A model generated the notes under the pieces. It did not search any database, had not been told where the DNA came from, and saw only the letters and a list, made by a program, of their open reading frames with translations. This document shows, one piece after another, positions 1-9,454 of a stretch of 64,000 bases of DNA. This DNA comes from an uncultured Flavobacteriaceae bacterium (GTDB taxonomy: Bacteria > Bacteroidota > Bacteroidia > Flavobacteriales > Flavobacteriaceae), in the NCBI GenBank assembly GCA_943842625.1, contig CALTCK010000001.1:62001-126000 (forward strand), written 5' to 3'. Each line of letters begins with the position of its first letter. Positions within the stretch are counted from its first letter, which is position 1. The position numbers and the translations under genes are program-made.

Positions 1-358
1 AATCTGGTTTGTCTTGTACCTCGTAATTATCTTGCTGATCAGGTTTAACCGTTTTCATCATACCGGTTTTAATCTCTTCAATATAATTATCCAACGTATT
101 TGATAAGGTATTTATTTGCTTAGCTTTTTCGTTTAATTCCGCGTAAGTTTGAGGTTCGTCACTCGCTTTAATAGCTAAATTAGCCATAAAAGCATCGTTT
201 CGTACATCTGTTGATTCGTTTGACTGGGTAATCTTTTCTTCTAATAAACCAAAAGCGGATAATACCTCTTTGGACATATTAAGAGCTAACATTGCGATGA
301 ATACCAGATACATTAGGTTAATCATCTTTTGTCTTGGGGATAGTTTTCCTCCTGCCAT
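1..358 (-). CDS. gldM: Gliding motility / type IX secretion protein GldM, N-terminal part
   Basis: This is the N-terminal 119 residues of GldM; the gene runs off the left edge. The start is the ATG at 358-356 and the protein opens MAGGKLSPRQKMINLMYLVF. A single hydrophobic helix at about residues 12-33 anchors it in the inner membrane, and a periplasmic part begins after it. In the family, GldM forms the periplasm-spanning shaft that couples the GldL motor to the outer-membrane GldK/GldN ring of the type IX secretion system. It follows gldL after a 49-base gap on the same strand, the usual gldK-L-M-N order, so gldN is expected just outside the window. Confidence 0.93.
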   Translation of the reverse strand, partial: MAGGKLSPRQKMINLMYLVFIAMLALNMSKEVLSAFGLLEEKITQSNESTDVRNDAFMANLAIKASDEPQTYAELNEKAKQINTLSNTLDNYIEEIKTGMMKTVKPDQQDNYEVQDKPD

Positions 359-407
359 TTTACTTTTCTTTTTTAAGAATTAATAATTTAATTACAGTGT
401 AACTATC

Positions 408-1052
408 TTAGTTTTTACCTTCCATAGCAGATAACATACCTCCATATACCCCATTCAAAGAAGAGAGATTGGTTGCTAAGTTTTCCATTTGGTTTTTCAT
501 TTGCTCTGCATTTTCTAAAACTTGGTTATTCACCTCATTTTGACGGTTGGCTGATTCCGCTTGTAACTTGTATAAGTTATTTAAAGACTCCATTTGAGAT
601 GCAGCTGTCGCCATTTCTTCGCTATATTTTTTTGTTGAATTCAACGCTTCTTCGGTTGGAGACATCACTTTTGCAACATCTTCAAAAGAACGAATACTTT
701 CCGATAGACTTCCCATTAATTCAGCATCAATTTGAGCATCTTTAAGCATTTCGTCTAATTTTTTTGATAAGATACCTTCGGCATCATCAGAGCCTTTATC
801 CCTATTTTTACCCATACCCCCTGCTAATTCAGGATATACTAAAGACCAATCCAAATCATCGTCAACTGGCTCAAAAGCGGATATAGCAAAAATTAATGCT
901 TCTGTTATTAGACCAATTGCTAATAAAATTCCACCATTTAAAGGTCCTATTTCCCAATGAAGAATTTTAAATAAGGCTCCTACAATTACAATAGATGCCC
1001 CAAGGCCGTATGCCATATTAAATAATTTCTTTGTTTGTTTAGATTGTGCCAT
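408..1052 (-). CDS. gldL: Gliding motility / type IX secretion motor protein GldL
   Basis: This 214-residue inner-membrane protein is the proton-driven motor partner of GldM. Two transmembrane helices are visible at about residues 14-33 and 38-58. The second carries a membrane-embedded glutamate (E51 in TEALIF), which matches the conserved acidic residue implicated in proton flow in this family. E61 follows at the helix end. The cytoplasmic C-terminal part is hydrophilic and coiled-coil-like, rich in Glu, Gln, Asn and Ser. It sits between gldK and gldM, as in other Flavobacteriaceae. Length and start fit the family. Confidence 0.95.
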   Translation of the reverse strand: MAQSKQTKKLFNMAYGLGASIVIVGALFKILHWEIGPLNGGILLAIGLITEALIFAISAFEPVDDDLDWSLVYPELAGGMGKNRDKGSDDAEGILSKKLDEMLKDAQIDAELMGSLSESIRSFEDVAKVMSPTEEALNSTKKYSEEMATAASQMESLNNLYKLQAESANRQNEVNNQVLENAEQMKNQMENLATNLSSLNGVYGGMLSAMEGKN

Positions 1053-1097
1053 AATAGTAGTATTTATTAATTTAATTAGTTTAGTTTGTTTTTTATA

Positions 1098-2471
1098 TTA
1101 ACGAGCATCGCCAAATTTTTCATTTAAAATGACATCGGTACCCATATAATCTTGAACCGTCCTGAAGCCAATATAGCTTCTCGCGGAATCTCGATACTCA
1201 TAATCTCTTGAACTTACCTGTAAGAAATAAGCAATATCTTTCCAAGATCCCCCTCGAACTACTTTTCGATAGTTATCGGTGTCATTTACGTTCGGGTTCA
1301 TGTTAGAGGAGAAATCATACGATGAAGGATCGTATGAAGAATCTACCCATTCAGCAACATTACCTGCCATATTGTAAAGATTGTAATCATTTGGCTCGTA
1401 GGATGCAGCTTCAACAGTGTAAAGAGCTTGGTCGGCAGCGTAATCACCGCGTAAGGGTTTAAAATTAGCTCTGAAACATCCACGATCGTTTTTTGTGTAG
1501 GGTCCACCCCAAGGGTAAGAAGCTGATTCTAATCCTCCACGAGCTGCATATTCCCATTCTGCTTCACTAGGCAATCTAAAAGAATTTACATGTTGTCGCC
1601 TTCTGGATTTTTGATACGAATTTTTATACAAAGTCCTCCAAGCTGTAAAAGCTTTTGCTTGTCTCCAATTTACACCAACGACAGGATAATCACCATAGGC
1701 TTGATGCCAAAAGTAATCGTTGTGCATAGGCTCATTATAAGAGTAATTGTAATCTTTAATCCAAACGGTAGTATCTGGATAGACATTAACTTCTTCTTTT
1801 ATAATATAATCTTTTCTACGCTTACTAGCGTCTCTTGCAGCTGCCTGAATATCCATCCAAGTGTACTGAAAATTTAATTTTGTAATATCAATAGTTCGTT
1901 GGCCATTGTAGGCTTCCTCAGAAGGAATGTACATAGTATCCATTACTTCAGTGTAATATTCGTCTGGATAATTGGCAGTATCCCAAATAATTTCAGTTCG
2001 ACTATTTATTTTTCTACCTTCATAAAAATCGTCACCCATTCCAAAATAGTTGTCATACATATATTGTTCGTAAGGGGTCATTTCTTCACCTTCTTCATCA
2101 ATAAATGCATAGGCTCCAACTCCCTCGTCTTCTGATGTGATACCAAATTCATCGGCTATGATTGCAAGTTTTAACCGCACTGTAGAATCTCTAACCCAAT
2201 TTACAAACTGACGGTACTCTGCGTTTGTAATTTCGGTTTCATCCATGTAAAAAGAACGAACAGTAACTGTTTTAGTTGGGGCATCATTAACAGCAACAAA
2301 ATCATCATCTGATTTACCCATGATAAAAGATCCACCGGGAACTAAAGTCATTCCAAATGGTTTTTCTGGATGCCATTTTTTACCTTGAGTTCCAACTAGT
2401 TCTCCACGATCACCTGAATTACAACTATGTAATGTGAATATGATCGCAGCTAATGCAACAAGCTTTTTCAT
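1098..2471 (-). CDS. gldK: Gliding motility / type IX secretion lipoprotein GldK
   Basis: This is a 457-residue outer-membrane lipoprotein. The signal peptide ends in a lipobox (LHSC, Cys17). The rest is a formylglycine-generating-enzyme/sulfatase-modifying fold: an early GGSFIMG segment, then RLPSEAEWEYAARGG, NVAEWVDSSY and VVRGGSW near the C terminus. In GldK this fold is structural, not enzymatic. With GldN it forms the ring of the type IX secretion translocon under the outer membrane. It is the first gene of the gldK-L-M operon, with a putative promoter 35-65 bases upstream of the ATG. The secreted CotH protein at 60602-63568 carries a matching sorting domain. Confidence 0.95.
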   Translation of the reverse strand: MKKLVALAAIIFTLHSCNSGDRGELVGTQGKKWHPEKPFGMTLVPGGSFIMGKSDDDFVAVNDAPTKTVTVRSFYMDETEITNAEYRQFVNWVRDSTVRLKLAIIADEFGITSEDEGVGAYAFIDEEGEEMTPYEQYMYDNYFGMGDDFYEGRKINSRTEIIWDTANYPDEYYTEVMDTMYIPSEEAYNGQRTIDITKLNFQYTWMDIQAAARDASKRRKDYIIKEEVNVYPDTTVWIKDYNYSYNEPMHNDYFWHQAYGDYPVVGVNWRQAKAFTAWRTLYKNSYQKSRRRQHVNSFRLPSEAEWEYAARGGLESASYPWGGPYTKNDRGCFRANFKPLRGDYAADQALYTVEAASYEPNDYNLYNMAGNVAEWVDSSYDPSSYDFSSNMNPNVNDTDNYRKVVRGGSWKDIAYFLQVSSRDYEYRDSARSYIGFRTVQDYMGTDVILNEKFGDAR

Positions 2472-2505
2472 ATATATTTAGGTTAATTTATCGAAATATA
2501 GAGCG

Positions 2506-2536
2506 TAAACCTATTTATAAAAATTTTAAAAAACAA
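2506..2536 (-). promoter_or_regulatory. Putative Bacteroidota promoter of gldK
   Basis: On the minus strand a TTG (2536-2534) is followed after 20 bases by TAGGTTTA (2513-2506). This is one base off the Bacteroidota -33/-7 pattern TTG-N19-TAnnTTTG. It lies about 35 bases before the gldK ATG. A second possible -7 (TATATTTC) is nearer the gene. Confidence 0.45.
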
Positions 2537-2590
2537 CATATTTTTTAAAAAACACTCTACTTTTACGATATAATATTAGTTTGTTTGTTA

Positions 2591-3754
2591 TTAAAATTCA
2601 TTTTTTCGGCGGGCTTTCATCCACCTTTCAGGAATTTCCTGATCACATGCACACAAATAATCGCCATAGGTGCAAGGTAATAACGTTTCTCTTTTCAATT
2701 TATTATTGCCTCCAGTAAAAAAAGGTAATATTATCCACCACCTACCGGTTTTATTACTCTTTTTAAAAATTAACACCTCTTCTTCTACAGGTACTTTATA
2801 GGTTGTAAACTGAGAATCGTTACTAAAATCATCATCTGCGACTCTAAAATTAAATCCTTCGATAAAATACCAAAATACTTGAGCAATCAACATTGCCGAG
2901 CTTTTAAAATCTTTAAATTCTTTAAGTTCGTAGATTCCAAATGAAGAAACTCTATTGCTAATCCCTGCATATCTTGCAATGGCGCAAATTTCTCTGCTAT
3001 CAAAGCCATTTGGGCTCTTACTGTTCCTATAACTCAAATCTGCGCTTTTTATTGCTTCGATATCTAGAAAAACCATATCGGAATCTCTTAATATTGGTTC
3101 AACTATTTTTGTATCCGCTATGACTTCTCCAAGCCGATAACCTTCAAAAAATAATTTCTCCATCAATTTTATCTCTTCAGATGCGTTGTAATAGGACTGA
3201 TAGCCTAAATTGCTATAATTAAATAAGCCATATGGCTTATTTACAATAATTTTTCCCACAAAAGATTTGTTGGTCATTGGCTGATCAGCGTCTCCCAAAT
3301 CAAACTTACTGTCAATGTTGGTTATATTTACCATATTCCCAAGAACATCATAGGATCGGTATTGGGAATAAGCTAAATCTTGACTTCCACAAAGCAGTAA
3401 AGGAATTATTTTTTTTAAAAGCAGTTGCTCTAAAACCGCTTTCATTGCAAAATGAGTGTCATTTAATGTTGCTCCTTTTTCAATATCGCCAAGGTCAACG
3501 ATTTTATGAGACCAATTTCCAGGATATAACGAATAAAATGATTTCCGAATCTCATCAAAACATAATTCTTCTCCAATGAAATTGATATCACCTCTATTTT
3601 CTTTAACTCCCAGTATTGCAAAATTAACATGATCAAGATCCGGTAAAACACCGGTACTACTGAGCACAGAAATGTGTTTACCAAGAACACCTGAAGGTAA
3701 AATCTCTCTGTGTGCTAAAACTGTTTTTGAAACAGGAGTTAAAAAATCAATCAT
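2591..3754 (-). CDS. Ureohydrolase-fold (formimidoylglutamase-like) protein with altered metal sites
   Basis: This 387-residue protein has the arginase/agmatinase/formimidoylglutamase fold. Recognisable segments are the early NFAILGVKENRG strand, LLLCGSQDLAYSQY, NITNIDSKFDLGD and DMVFLDIEAIKSAD. In active members these positions hold GG(D/S)H, DxHxD and SxDxDxxDP, which bind two manganese ions. Here the first His is replaced by Gln (GSQD), the central His of DxHxD is missing (DSKFD), and the last motif is also changed. The database-style name formimidoylglutamase may therefore be wrong in function, and it could be a non-catalytic relative. Its start overlaps the topA stop by one base (TAATG), so the two are co-translated. 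No histidine-degradation genes are nearby. Confidence 0.7.
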   Translation of the reverse strand: MIDFLTPVSKTVLAHREILPSGVLGKHISVLSSTGVLPDLDHVNFAILGVKENRGDINFIGEELCFDEIRKSFYSLYPGNWSHKIVDLGDIEKGATLNDTHFAMKAVLEQLLLKKIIPLLLCGSQDLAYSQYRSYDVLGNMVNITNIDSKFDLGDADQPMTNKSFVGKIIVNKPYGLFNYSNLGYQSYYNASEEIKLMEKLFFEGYRLGEVIADTKIVEPILRDSDMVFLDIEAIKSADLSYRNSKSPNGFDSREICAIARYAGISNRVSSFGIYELKEFKDFKSSAMLIAQVFWYFIEGFNFRVADDDFSNDSQFTTYKVPVEEEVLIFKKSNKTGRWWIILPFFTGGNNKLKRETLLPCTYGDYLCACDQEIPERWMKARRKNEF

Positions 3755-6261
3755 TATTTTTTCTTAGCGGTCGCCTTTTTTTTTGCAGCAGGCTTTTTCT
3801 TTGCTGCTGATTTTCTTTTTGGCTTCTTTTTTTCATAAATAGCTAAAGCATCCTCCAAAGTCATTTTAGCTGCTTTGGTAGTTTTAGGCAACTCAATTTT
3901 GGTTTTTCCCTTGATTAAGTTAAAACGACCCCAACGGGCTTTTTCCAATCGAATCCCTTCGTCTTCCCAGTTATGAATTAATTTATCGATTTCTTTTTGT
4001 TTTTTCGCTTCGATTAATTCGATAATATCAGAATCAGCTAGATGATCAAAATCATATTTCTTATTGACATTGATAAACATATCGTTCCACTTTATAAAAG
4101 GACCAAAACGCCCAGCACCTTTTTGAACTGGCAATCCTTCGTATACATATATAGGTGCGTCTGCTTTTCTTTTTTCTTCTATCAATTGTTTTGCCGTACT
4201 TAAATCGACTTCTAGAGGATCCATTCCTTTTGGCAAGGATATAAACTTTGAATCAAATTTAATATACGGGCCAAATCGACCATTATTAATTTGGACATCC
4301 AGTCCTTCAAACAATCCAAGATCTTTAGGCAATTTAAATAAATCCATCACATCTTCAAAAGTAACCTGATGTAACTGCTGATCAGGGCGAAGACTTACAA
4401 ATTTTTTCTCTTCGTCATCTGGTGCACCTATTTGAGCCATTGGACCAAATTTTCCCAAACGAACCAATACGGTTTTACCGGTTACTGGATCTTTTCCTAA
4501 GATTCTCTCACCACTTTCTCTCCCAGCATTTTCGGTCACATCTTGAATTTGCGGATGAAATTTCTTATAAAAATTTTTCATCATTTTTGACCACTCCTCT
4601 TTACCGTCAGCAATGTTATCAAAATCCTCTTCTACTTTTGCAGTAAAATTATAATCTAAAATATATTCAAAATGTTCTACTAAGAAATCGACGACGATCA
4701 TACCAATATCGGTTGGGACTAACTTTCCTTTATCAGAACCAACTGCTTCGTTTAATGTAGTTTCTGTTAGCTTATCTGTTAAAGTAATTTGCAAGTAGTT
4801 ACGATCAACACCTTCTACAGAACCTTTTTCAACATAGTTTCGATTGATAATTGTTGAGATTGTTGGCGCATAAGTAGAGGGTCTTCCAATACCTAATTCT
4901 TCCATTTGTTTAACTAAGGAAGCTTCGGTATATCGGTAGGGAGGTCTAGAAAACCTTTGCGTAGCTGTAATGTAGTTTTTTAATAACTCATCTCCAATAT
5001 TTAACGTGGGTAACATTCCGTCTTGTTCTTCATGTTCTTGATCAGTTCCTTCTAAATAAACCTTTAAAAAACCATCGAACTTTATCATTTCTCCGTTAGC
5101 AACAAAATGTTCTGCAACATCAGCACTACTTTTAATTTTTACATTTGTTCTTTCTAATTGAGCTTCACTCATTTGTGAAGCAATGGTACGTTTCCAAATT
5201 AAACTATATAAGCGCTCTTGATCATAATCTCCACTTATAGTGTGTCGAGACATATCGGTTGGACGAATTGCCTCATGGGCTTCTTGTGCCCCCTTTGCTT
5301 TGCTTTTAAAATTTCTTGGCGAACTGTATTTTACTCCATAAGAATTAGTAATTTCGTCTTCAGCAGCTTTTTTAGCATCATTAGAAAGATTTACACTATC
5401 AGTTCTCATATAGGTAATAAGACCCGCCTCATATAGTCTCTGAGCAATTGTCATCGTTTTACCAACTGAAAAATAGAGCTTCCTAGAGGCTTCTTGTTGT
5501 AATGTAGATGTTGTAAAAGGTGGAGCTGGCGATTTTTTAGCAGGTTTTTTAACTAAATCTAAAACTTTGAAACTTGCTCCCAAATTTTTTGTCAAAAAAT
5601 TTCGTGCATCATTTTCTGTTTTAAAGTTCTTTGGAAGTTTTGCTTTAAACTTATTTCCATTTTTATTAGTAAACTCAGCGACTAACCTGAAAGAGGCTAC
5701 TGGTTTAAAAGCTTCAATTTGGCGTTCCCTTTCAACTATTAAACGAACTGCTACAGACTGAACTCTACCTGCAGACAAGCCACCTTTTACTTTTCTCCAC
5801 AAAACTGGAGACAATTCATAACCTACAAGTCGATCAAGAACTCTTCTGGCCTGTTGAGCGTTTACCAAATCATAATTAATTTTTCTTGGATTTTTAATTG
5901 CCTTCAAGATGGCAGTCTTTGTTATTTCGTGAAAAACAATTCGTTTTGTGTTATTTTCTGTCAAATTTAAGTTTTCTGCTAAGTGCCATGCTATAGCTTC
6001 TCCCTCACGATCCTCATCACTTGCAAGCCAAACCATCTCAGCTTTTTTAGCAGCAGATTTTAAATCTTTAACTAAACTTTTTTTGTCGTTAGGCACCATA
6101 TATTTGGGTGTGAAGTCTCCATCCACATCGACTCCAAGTTCCTTGGAAGGAAGATCAGCAATATGTCCAAAACTTGAGGTAACCTTAAAATCTTTACCTA
6201 GAAATTTTTCTATCGTTTTTGCTTTCGCGGGGGACTCAACAATTACTAAATTCTTTGCCAT
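3754..6261 (-). CDS. topA: DNA topoisomerase I (type IA)
   Basis: This 835-residue type IA topoisomerase relaxes negative supercoils. The TOPRIM domain starts at residue 4 (IVESPAKAKT, catalytic Glu9) and contains SDEDREGEA at 81-89. The region NAQQARRVLDRLVGYELSP follows at about 134-152. The active-site tyrosine is Y284 in LITYMRTDS. The C-terminal third has several GRFGP(F/Y)IK repeats and ends in a lysine/alanine-rich basic tail. There are no cysteine zinc fingers, unlike E. coli TopA. It is transcribed divergently from miaB, with a -7 element about 20 bases upstream of the ATG, and is translationally linked to the downstream ureohydrolase-like gene. Confidence 0.97.
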   Translation of the reverse strand: MAKNLVIVESPAKAKTIEKFLGKDFKVTSSFGHIADLPSKELGVDVDGDFTPKYMVPNDKKSLVKDLKSAAKKAEMVWLASDEDREGEAIAWHLAENLNLTENNTKRIVFHEITKTAILKAIKNPRKINYDLVNAQQARRVLDRLVGYELSPVLWRKVKGGLSAGRVQSVAVRLIVERERQIEAFKPVASFRLVAEFTNKNGNKFKAKLPKNFKTENDARNFLTKNLGASFKVLDLVKKPAKKSPAPPFTTSTLQQEASRKLYFSVGKTMTIAQRLYEAGLITYMRTDSVNLSNDAKKAAEDEITNSYGVKYSSPRNFKSKAKGAQEAHEAIRPTDMSRHTISGDYDQERLYSLIWKRTIASQMSEAQLERTNVKIKSSADVAEHFVANGEMIKFDGFLKVYLEGTDQEHEEQDGMLPTLNIGDELLKNYITATQRFSRPPYRYTEASLVKQMEELGIGRPSTYAPTISTIINRNYVEKGSVEGVDRNYLQITLTDKLTETTLNEAVGSDKGKLVPTDIGMIVVDFLVEHFEYILDYNFTAKVEEDFDNIADGKEEWSKMMKNFYKKFHPQIQDVTENAGRESGERILGKDPVTGKTVLVRLGKFGPMAQIGAPDDEEKKFVSLRPDQQLHQVTFEDVMDLFKLPKDLGLFEGLDVQINNGRFGPYIKFDSKFISLPKGMDPLEVDLSTAKQLIEEKRKADAPIYVYEGLPVQKGAGRFGPFIKWNDMFINVNKKYDFDHLADSDIIELIEAKKQKEIDKLIHNWEDEGIRLEKARWGRFNLIKGKTKIELPKTTKAAKMTLEDALAIYEKKKPKRKSAAKKKPAAKKKATAKKK

Positions 6262-6281
6262 ATAATGTTATATTTGGGAAA

Positions 6282-6289
6282 CAAAAGTA
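6282..6289 (-). promoter_or_regulatory. Putative -7 element for topA
   Basis: On the minus strand TACTTTTG matches the Bacteroidota -7 consensus TAnnTTTG exactly, about 20 bases upstream of the topA ATG. No clear TTG is seen at the -33 distance. Confidence 0.45.
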
Positions 6290-6571
6290 TGTGAATTTTT
6301 TAAAACTTAATTTTAAAGTTTAAAAAAAGATGAAAATTCAGATAAAATTTATTCAAAAAACAAAGAAAATGAACCCATCTTAATTCCTTTTATTTAGTAC
6401 TCAAAATTCAATAATTTTATCTTAAAAATATAATTTAAAGGACCTTAATAATCTTGTTTTTACAATCAAAAAGTAGTTTGAATAACTTTTGCAAATAAAA
6501 CACAAGCCTATTGAGATGACCAAATTACGAAAAGAAACCTGCCATAATGTCATAAAATATTAATTAAATTG

Positions 6572-6579
6572 TATCTTTG
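6572..6579 (+). promoter_or_regulatory. Putative -7 element for the miaB operon
   Basis: TATCTTTG matches TAnnTTTG. It lies about 80 bases before the miaB start, leaving a leader of roughly 75 bases. No good TTG is present 19-20 bases upstream, so this is only a partial promoter match. Confidence 0.4.
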
Positions 6580-6660
6580 CTAATCCCAAATAAAACCAGG
6601 CACGCTAATTGGGCATTTAAAAATTAAAAATAAATATTATAAATAAGTCATCTTCAATCA

Positions 6661-8118
6661 ATGAAGAATAGTATGAAAAAAATTATTGACGAAAAAAAAC
6701 AAGGCGAAACACTAGTACTTGATTCAAAAAAAGAAAACACTCGTAACTTATTCATAGAAAGTTACGGTTGTGCTATGAATTTTAGTGATAGTGAAATTGT
6801 TGCATCAATTTTAGACAAAGAAGGATTTAATACAACTCAAAATCTTGAAGATGCTGATTTAGTTTTAGTAAATACCTGTTCCATAAGAGATAAAGCTGAA
6901 CAAACAGTCAGAAAACGACTGCAAAAATACAATGCAGTAAAAAAAATTAACCCAGGAATGAAAGTTGGTGTTCTTGGGTGTATGGCTGAACGTTTAAAAG
7001 AAAAATTTTTAGAAGAAGAAAAAATAGTCGATTTAGTTGTAGGACCGGATGCATACAAAGATCTTCCAAATTTAATAAAAGAAGTAGACGATGGTAGAGA
7101 TGCTGTCAACGTAATATTATCAAAAGACGAAACCTATGGTGATATAGCCCCGGTTCGCCTAGGGGGAAACGGCGTGACTGCTTTTGTGAGTATTACCCGC
7201 GGATGCGATAATATGTGCACTTTTTGTGTGGTTCCATTTACAAGGGGAAGAGAGCGTAGCAGAGATCCTGTGAGTATTTTAGAAGAGGTGAACGATCTTG
7301 CTAATAAAGGATATAAAGAAATTACGTTATTAGGTCAAAATGTAGATAGTTATTTATGGTATGGAGGAGGCTTAAAAAAAGACTTTAAAAAAGCCTCTGA
7401 AATTCAAAAAGCAACAGCCACCGATTTTTCACAATTATTAGATTTAGTTGCAACGGCACAACCAAAAATGCGTTTACGTTTTTCTACTTCCAATCCACAA
7501 GACATGGCAATTAACGTATTACACACGATGGCCAAGCACAAAAATATTTGTGACTACATTCACTTACCTGTTCAAAGTGGAAGTACTCGAATATTAAGAG
7601 AAATGAATCGTCAACATACTCGAGAAGAGTATATGGAATTGATAGATAATATTCGTAAAATTTTACCAAATTGTTCTATATCACAAGACTTAATTACTGG
7701 ATTCCCAACTGAAACTGAAGAAGATCATCAAGACACTCTAAGTTTAATGGAATACGTAAAATACGATTATGGCTATATGTTTGCCTATTCTGAAAGACCA
7801 GGTACCTTAGCTGCCAGAAAAATTGAAGATGATGTTCCTGAAAATATCAAAAAGAGAAGATTGGCTGAAATAGTAGCACTTCAGAGAAAACATTGTGCCT
7901 ATCGAACGGAAGCATTCGTTGGGAATACTTTCGAGGTATTAATAGAAAAAGAATCTAAAAAAAGTAATCAACACTGGGCTGGAAGAACCTCGCAAAATAC
8001 GATGGCTGTTTTTCCTAAAGAAGATTATAAAGTAGGAGAATTTGTAATGGTAAAAATAACCGACTGTACAAGCGCAACACTGATTGGAGAGGGTGTTGGT
8101 TATTCTGATAATAATTAA
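6661..8118 (+). CDS. miaB: tRNA-2-methylthio-N6-dimethylallyladenosine synthase MiaB
   Basis: This 485-residue radical-SAM methylthiotransferase adds the 2-methylthio group to i6A37 of tRNAs reading UNN codons. The N-terminal UPF0004 domain starts at [15 protein letters not shown], with further cluster cysteines in [10 protein letters not shown] and GVLGCMAER. The radical-SAM CxxxCxxC is in [22 protein letters not shown]-terminal TRAM region ends at GVGYSD. Length is normal for Bacteroidota. A second in-frame ATG lies four codons downstream (MKK), so the exact start is not certain. It leads an operon whose next gene follows after 21 bases. Confidence 0.95.
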   Translation: MKNSMKKIIDEKKQGETLVLDSKKENTRNLFIESYGCAMNFSDSEIVASILDKEGFNTTQNLEDADLVLVNTCSIRDKAEQTVRKRLQKYNAVKKINPGMKVGVLGCMAERLKEKFLEEEKIVDLVVGPDAYKDLPNLIKEVDDGRDAVNVILSKDETYGDIAPVRLGGNGVTAFVSITRGCDNMCTFCVVPFTRGRERSRDPVSILEEVNDLANKGYKEITLLGQNVDSYLWYGGGLKKDFKKASEIQKATATDFSQLLDLVATAQPKMRLRFSTSNPQDMAINVLHTMAKHKNICDYIHLPVQSGSTRILREMNRQHTREEYMELIDNIRKILPNCSISQDLITGFPTETEEDHQDTLSLMEYVKYDYGYMFAYSERPGTLAARKIEDDVPENIKKRRLAEIVALQRKHCAYRTEAFVGNTFEVLIEKESKKSNQHWAGRTSQNTMAVFPKEDYKVGEFVMVKITDCTSATLIGEGVGYSDNN

Positions 8119-8139
8119 AATTTTCATAAGAAGAAAACT

Positions 8140-9435
8140 ATGGAGTCAATACAAGCAACCAAACAACGTTTCGGAATAATAGGTAATGATCCTAATTTAA
8201 ATAGAATTATAGAGAAAGCAATACGAGTTGCTCCAACCGATATATCGGTATTGGTTACAGGAGAGAGTGGCGTGGGTAAAGAAAGTATTCCTAAAATCAT
8301 ACACTCATTATCGCACCGAAAACACGGTAAGTATATTGCCGTAAATTGCGGAGCTATCCCAGAGGGAACTATAGACAGCGAATTATTTGGCCATGAAAAA
8401 GGAGCTTTTACGGGAGCTACTTCAACAAGAAGTGGCTATTTTGAAGTTGCTGATGGTGGGACTATTTTTTTAGACGAGGTGGGCGAATTACCCCTTCCTA
8501 CTCAGGTTAGATTACTACGAGTTCTTGAAAATGGGGAGTTTCTAAAAGTTGGTTCCTCAAAAACTCAAAAAACAGATGTTCGTATCGTAGCAGCTACGAA
8601 TATAAATATGGTAGAAAATATTAGTAAAGGGAAATTTCGAGAAGATCTTTATTACAGATTAAGCACTATAGAGATTAATTTACCTCCCTTAAGAGAACGC
8701 TCTGGAGATATCCATTTAATTTTTAGAAAATTTGCTTCTGATTTTGCGCAAAAATATAAAATGCCGACTATTCGTTTGGATGAACAGGCAACTGACTTGT
8801 TATTAAAATACCATTGGGGGGGAAATATTCGTCAGTTAAGAAATGTTGCAGAACAAATTTCTGTGCTCGAAAAAGACAGAAATATATCGTTTCAGACATT
8901 AAAAAATTACTTAAAAGATGTTGGCAGTAATCTTCCTGCTATTATTGGAACTAAAAAGAAGGAAAGTGATTTTAGTAATGAAAGAGAATTACTTTATAAA
9001 GTCTTATTCGATATGCAACGAGATTTAAATGATGTTAAAAAACTTACATTAGAATTAATAAAATCTGACAACACTAAAGACCTTCAAAAGGAGCATTCCA
9101 CTATTATTAGTAAGATGCACAGCGATACACAAAGTTCAGAAAAAACACTGGAAAACTTGTCTGATTCAAACTATGCAGCTCCTGTAAAAAATGTTGAAGT
9201 ACTAAATATATCCGAGAGTTCATTGGATAATTATCCGCATAAAACAGAAGAAAATGATAACTATACCTATGCTGAGGATATTGAAGAAGAAGAAAACTTA
9301 TCTATCCAAGAAAAAGAATTAGAATTAATAAAAAAATCTCTTGATAAATACCAAGGAAAAAGAAAAGATGCTGCAGAAGAATTAGGAATTTCAGAGAGAA
9401 CTCTTTACCGAAAAATTAAGCAATATAATTTATAA
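8140..9435 (+). CDS. Sigma-54 interaction-domain transcriptional activator (AAA+/Fis type)
   Basis: This 431-residue regulator begins almost at once with the AAA+ domain and has no receiver or sensory domain. Walker A is GESGVGKE (41-48), the sigma-54 contact loop is GAFTGA (88-93), and Walker B is GGTIFLDEVGE (106-116). A hydrophilic, acidic and low-conservation linker (about 270-395) leads to a Fis-type helix-turn-helix at the end (AAEELGISERTLYRKIKQY). The family opens promoters bound by sigma-54 RNA polymerase. Without a sensor domain, activity may be set by expression level or by a partner. It lies between miaB and lptE in a typical flavobacterial gene order; its target genes cannot be read from the window. 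Confidence 0.88.
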   Translation: MESIQATKQRFGIIGNDPNLNRIIEKAIRVAPTDISVLVTGESGVGKESIPKIIHSLSHRKHGKYIAVNCGAIPEGTIDSELFGHEKGAFTGATSTRSGYFEVADGGTIFLDEVGELPLPTQVRLLRVLENGEFLKVGSSKTQKTDVRIVAATNINMVENISKGKFREDLYYRLSTIEINLPPLRERSGDIHLIFRKFASDFAQKYKMPTIRLDEQATDLLLKYHWGGNIRQLRNVAEQISVLEKDRNISFQTLKNYLKDVGSNLPAIIGTKKKESDFSNERELLYKVLFDMQRDLNDVKKLTLELIKSDNTKDLQKEHSTIISKMHSDTQSSEKTLENLSDSNYAAPVKNVEVLNISESSLDNYPHKTEENDNYTYAEDIEEEENLSIQEKELELIKKSLDKYQGKRKDAAEELGISERTLYRKIKQYNL

Positions 9436-9454
9436 AATCATATTTGTTAAAGGC

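Larger units (their letters stand above)
6262..6660. other. Divergent intergenic region topA/miaB
   Basis: This is about 400 very AT-rich bases between two divergent genes. I see a -7 element at each end (topA side 6282-6289, miaB side 6572-6579). I find no convincing small gene, RNA gene or repeat in the middle. Confidence 0.6.
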
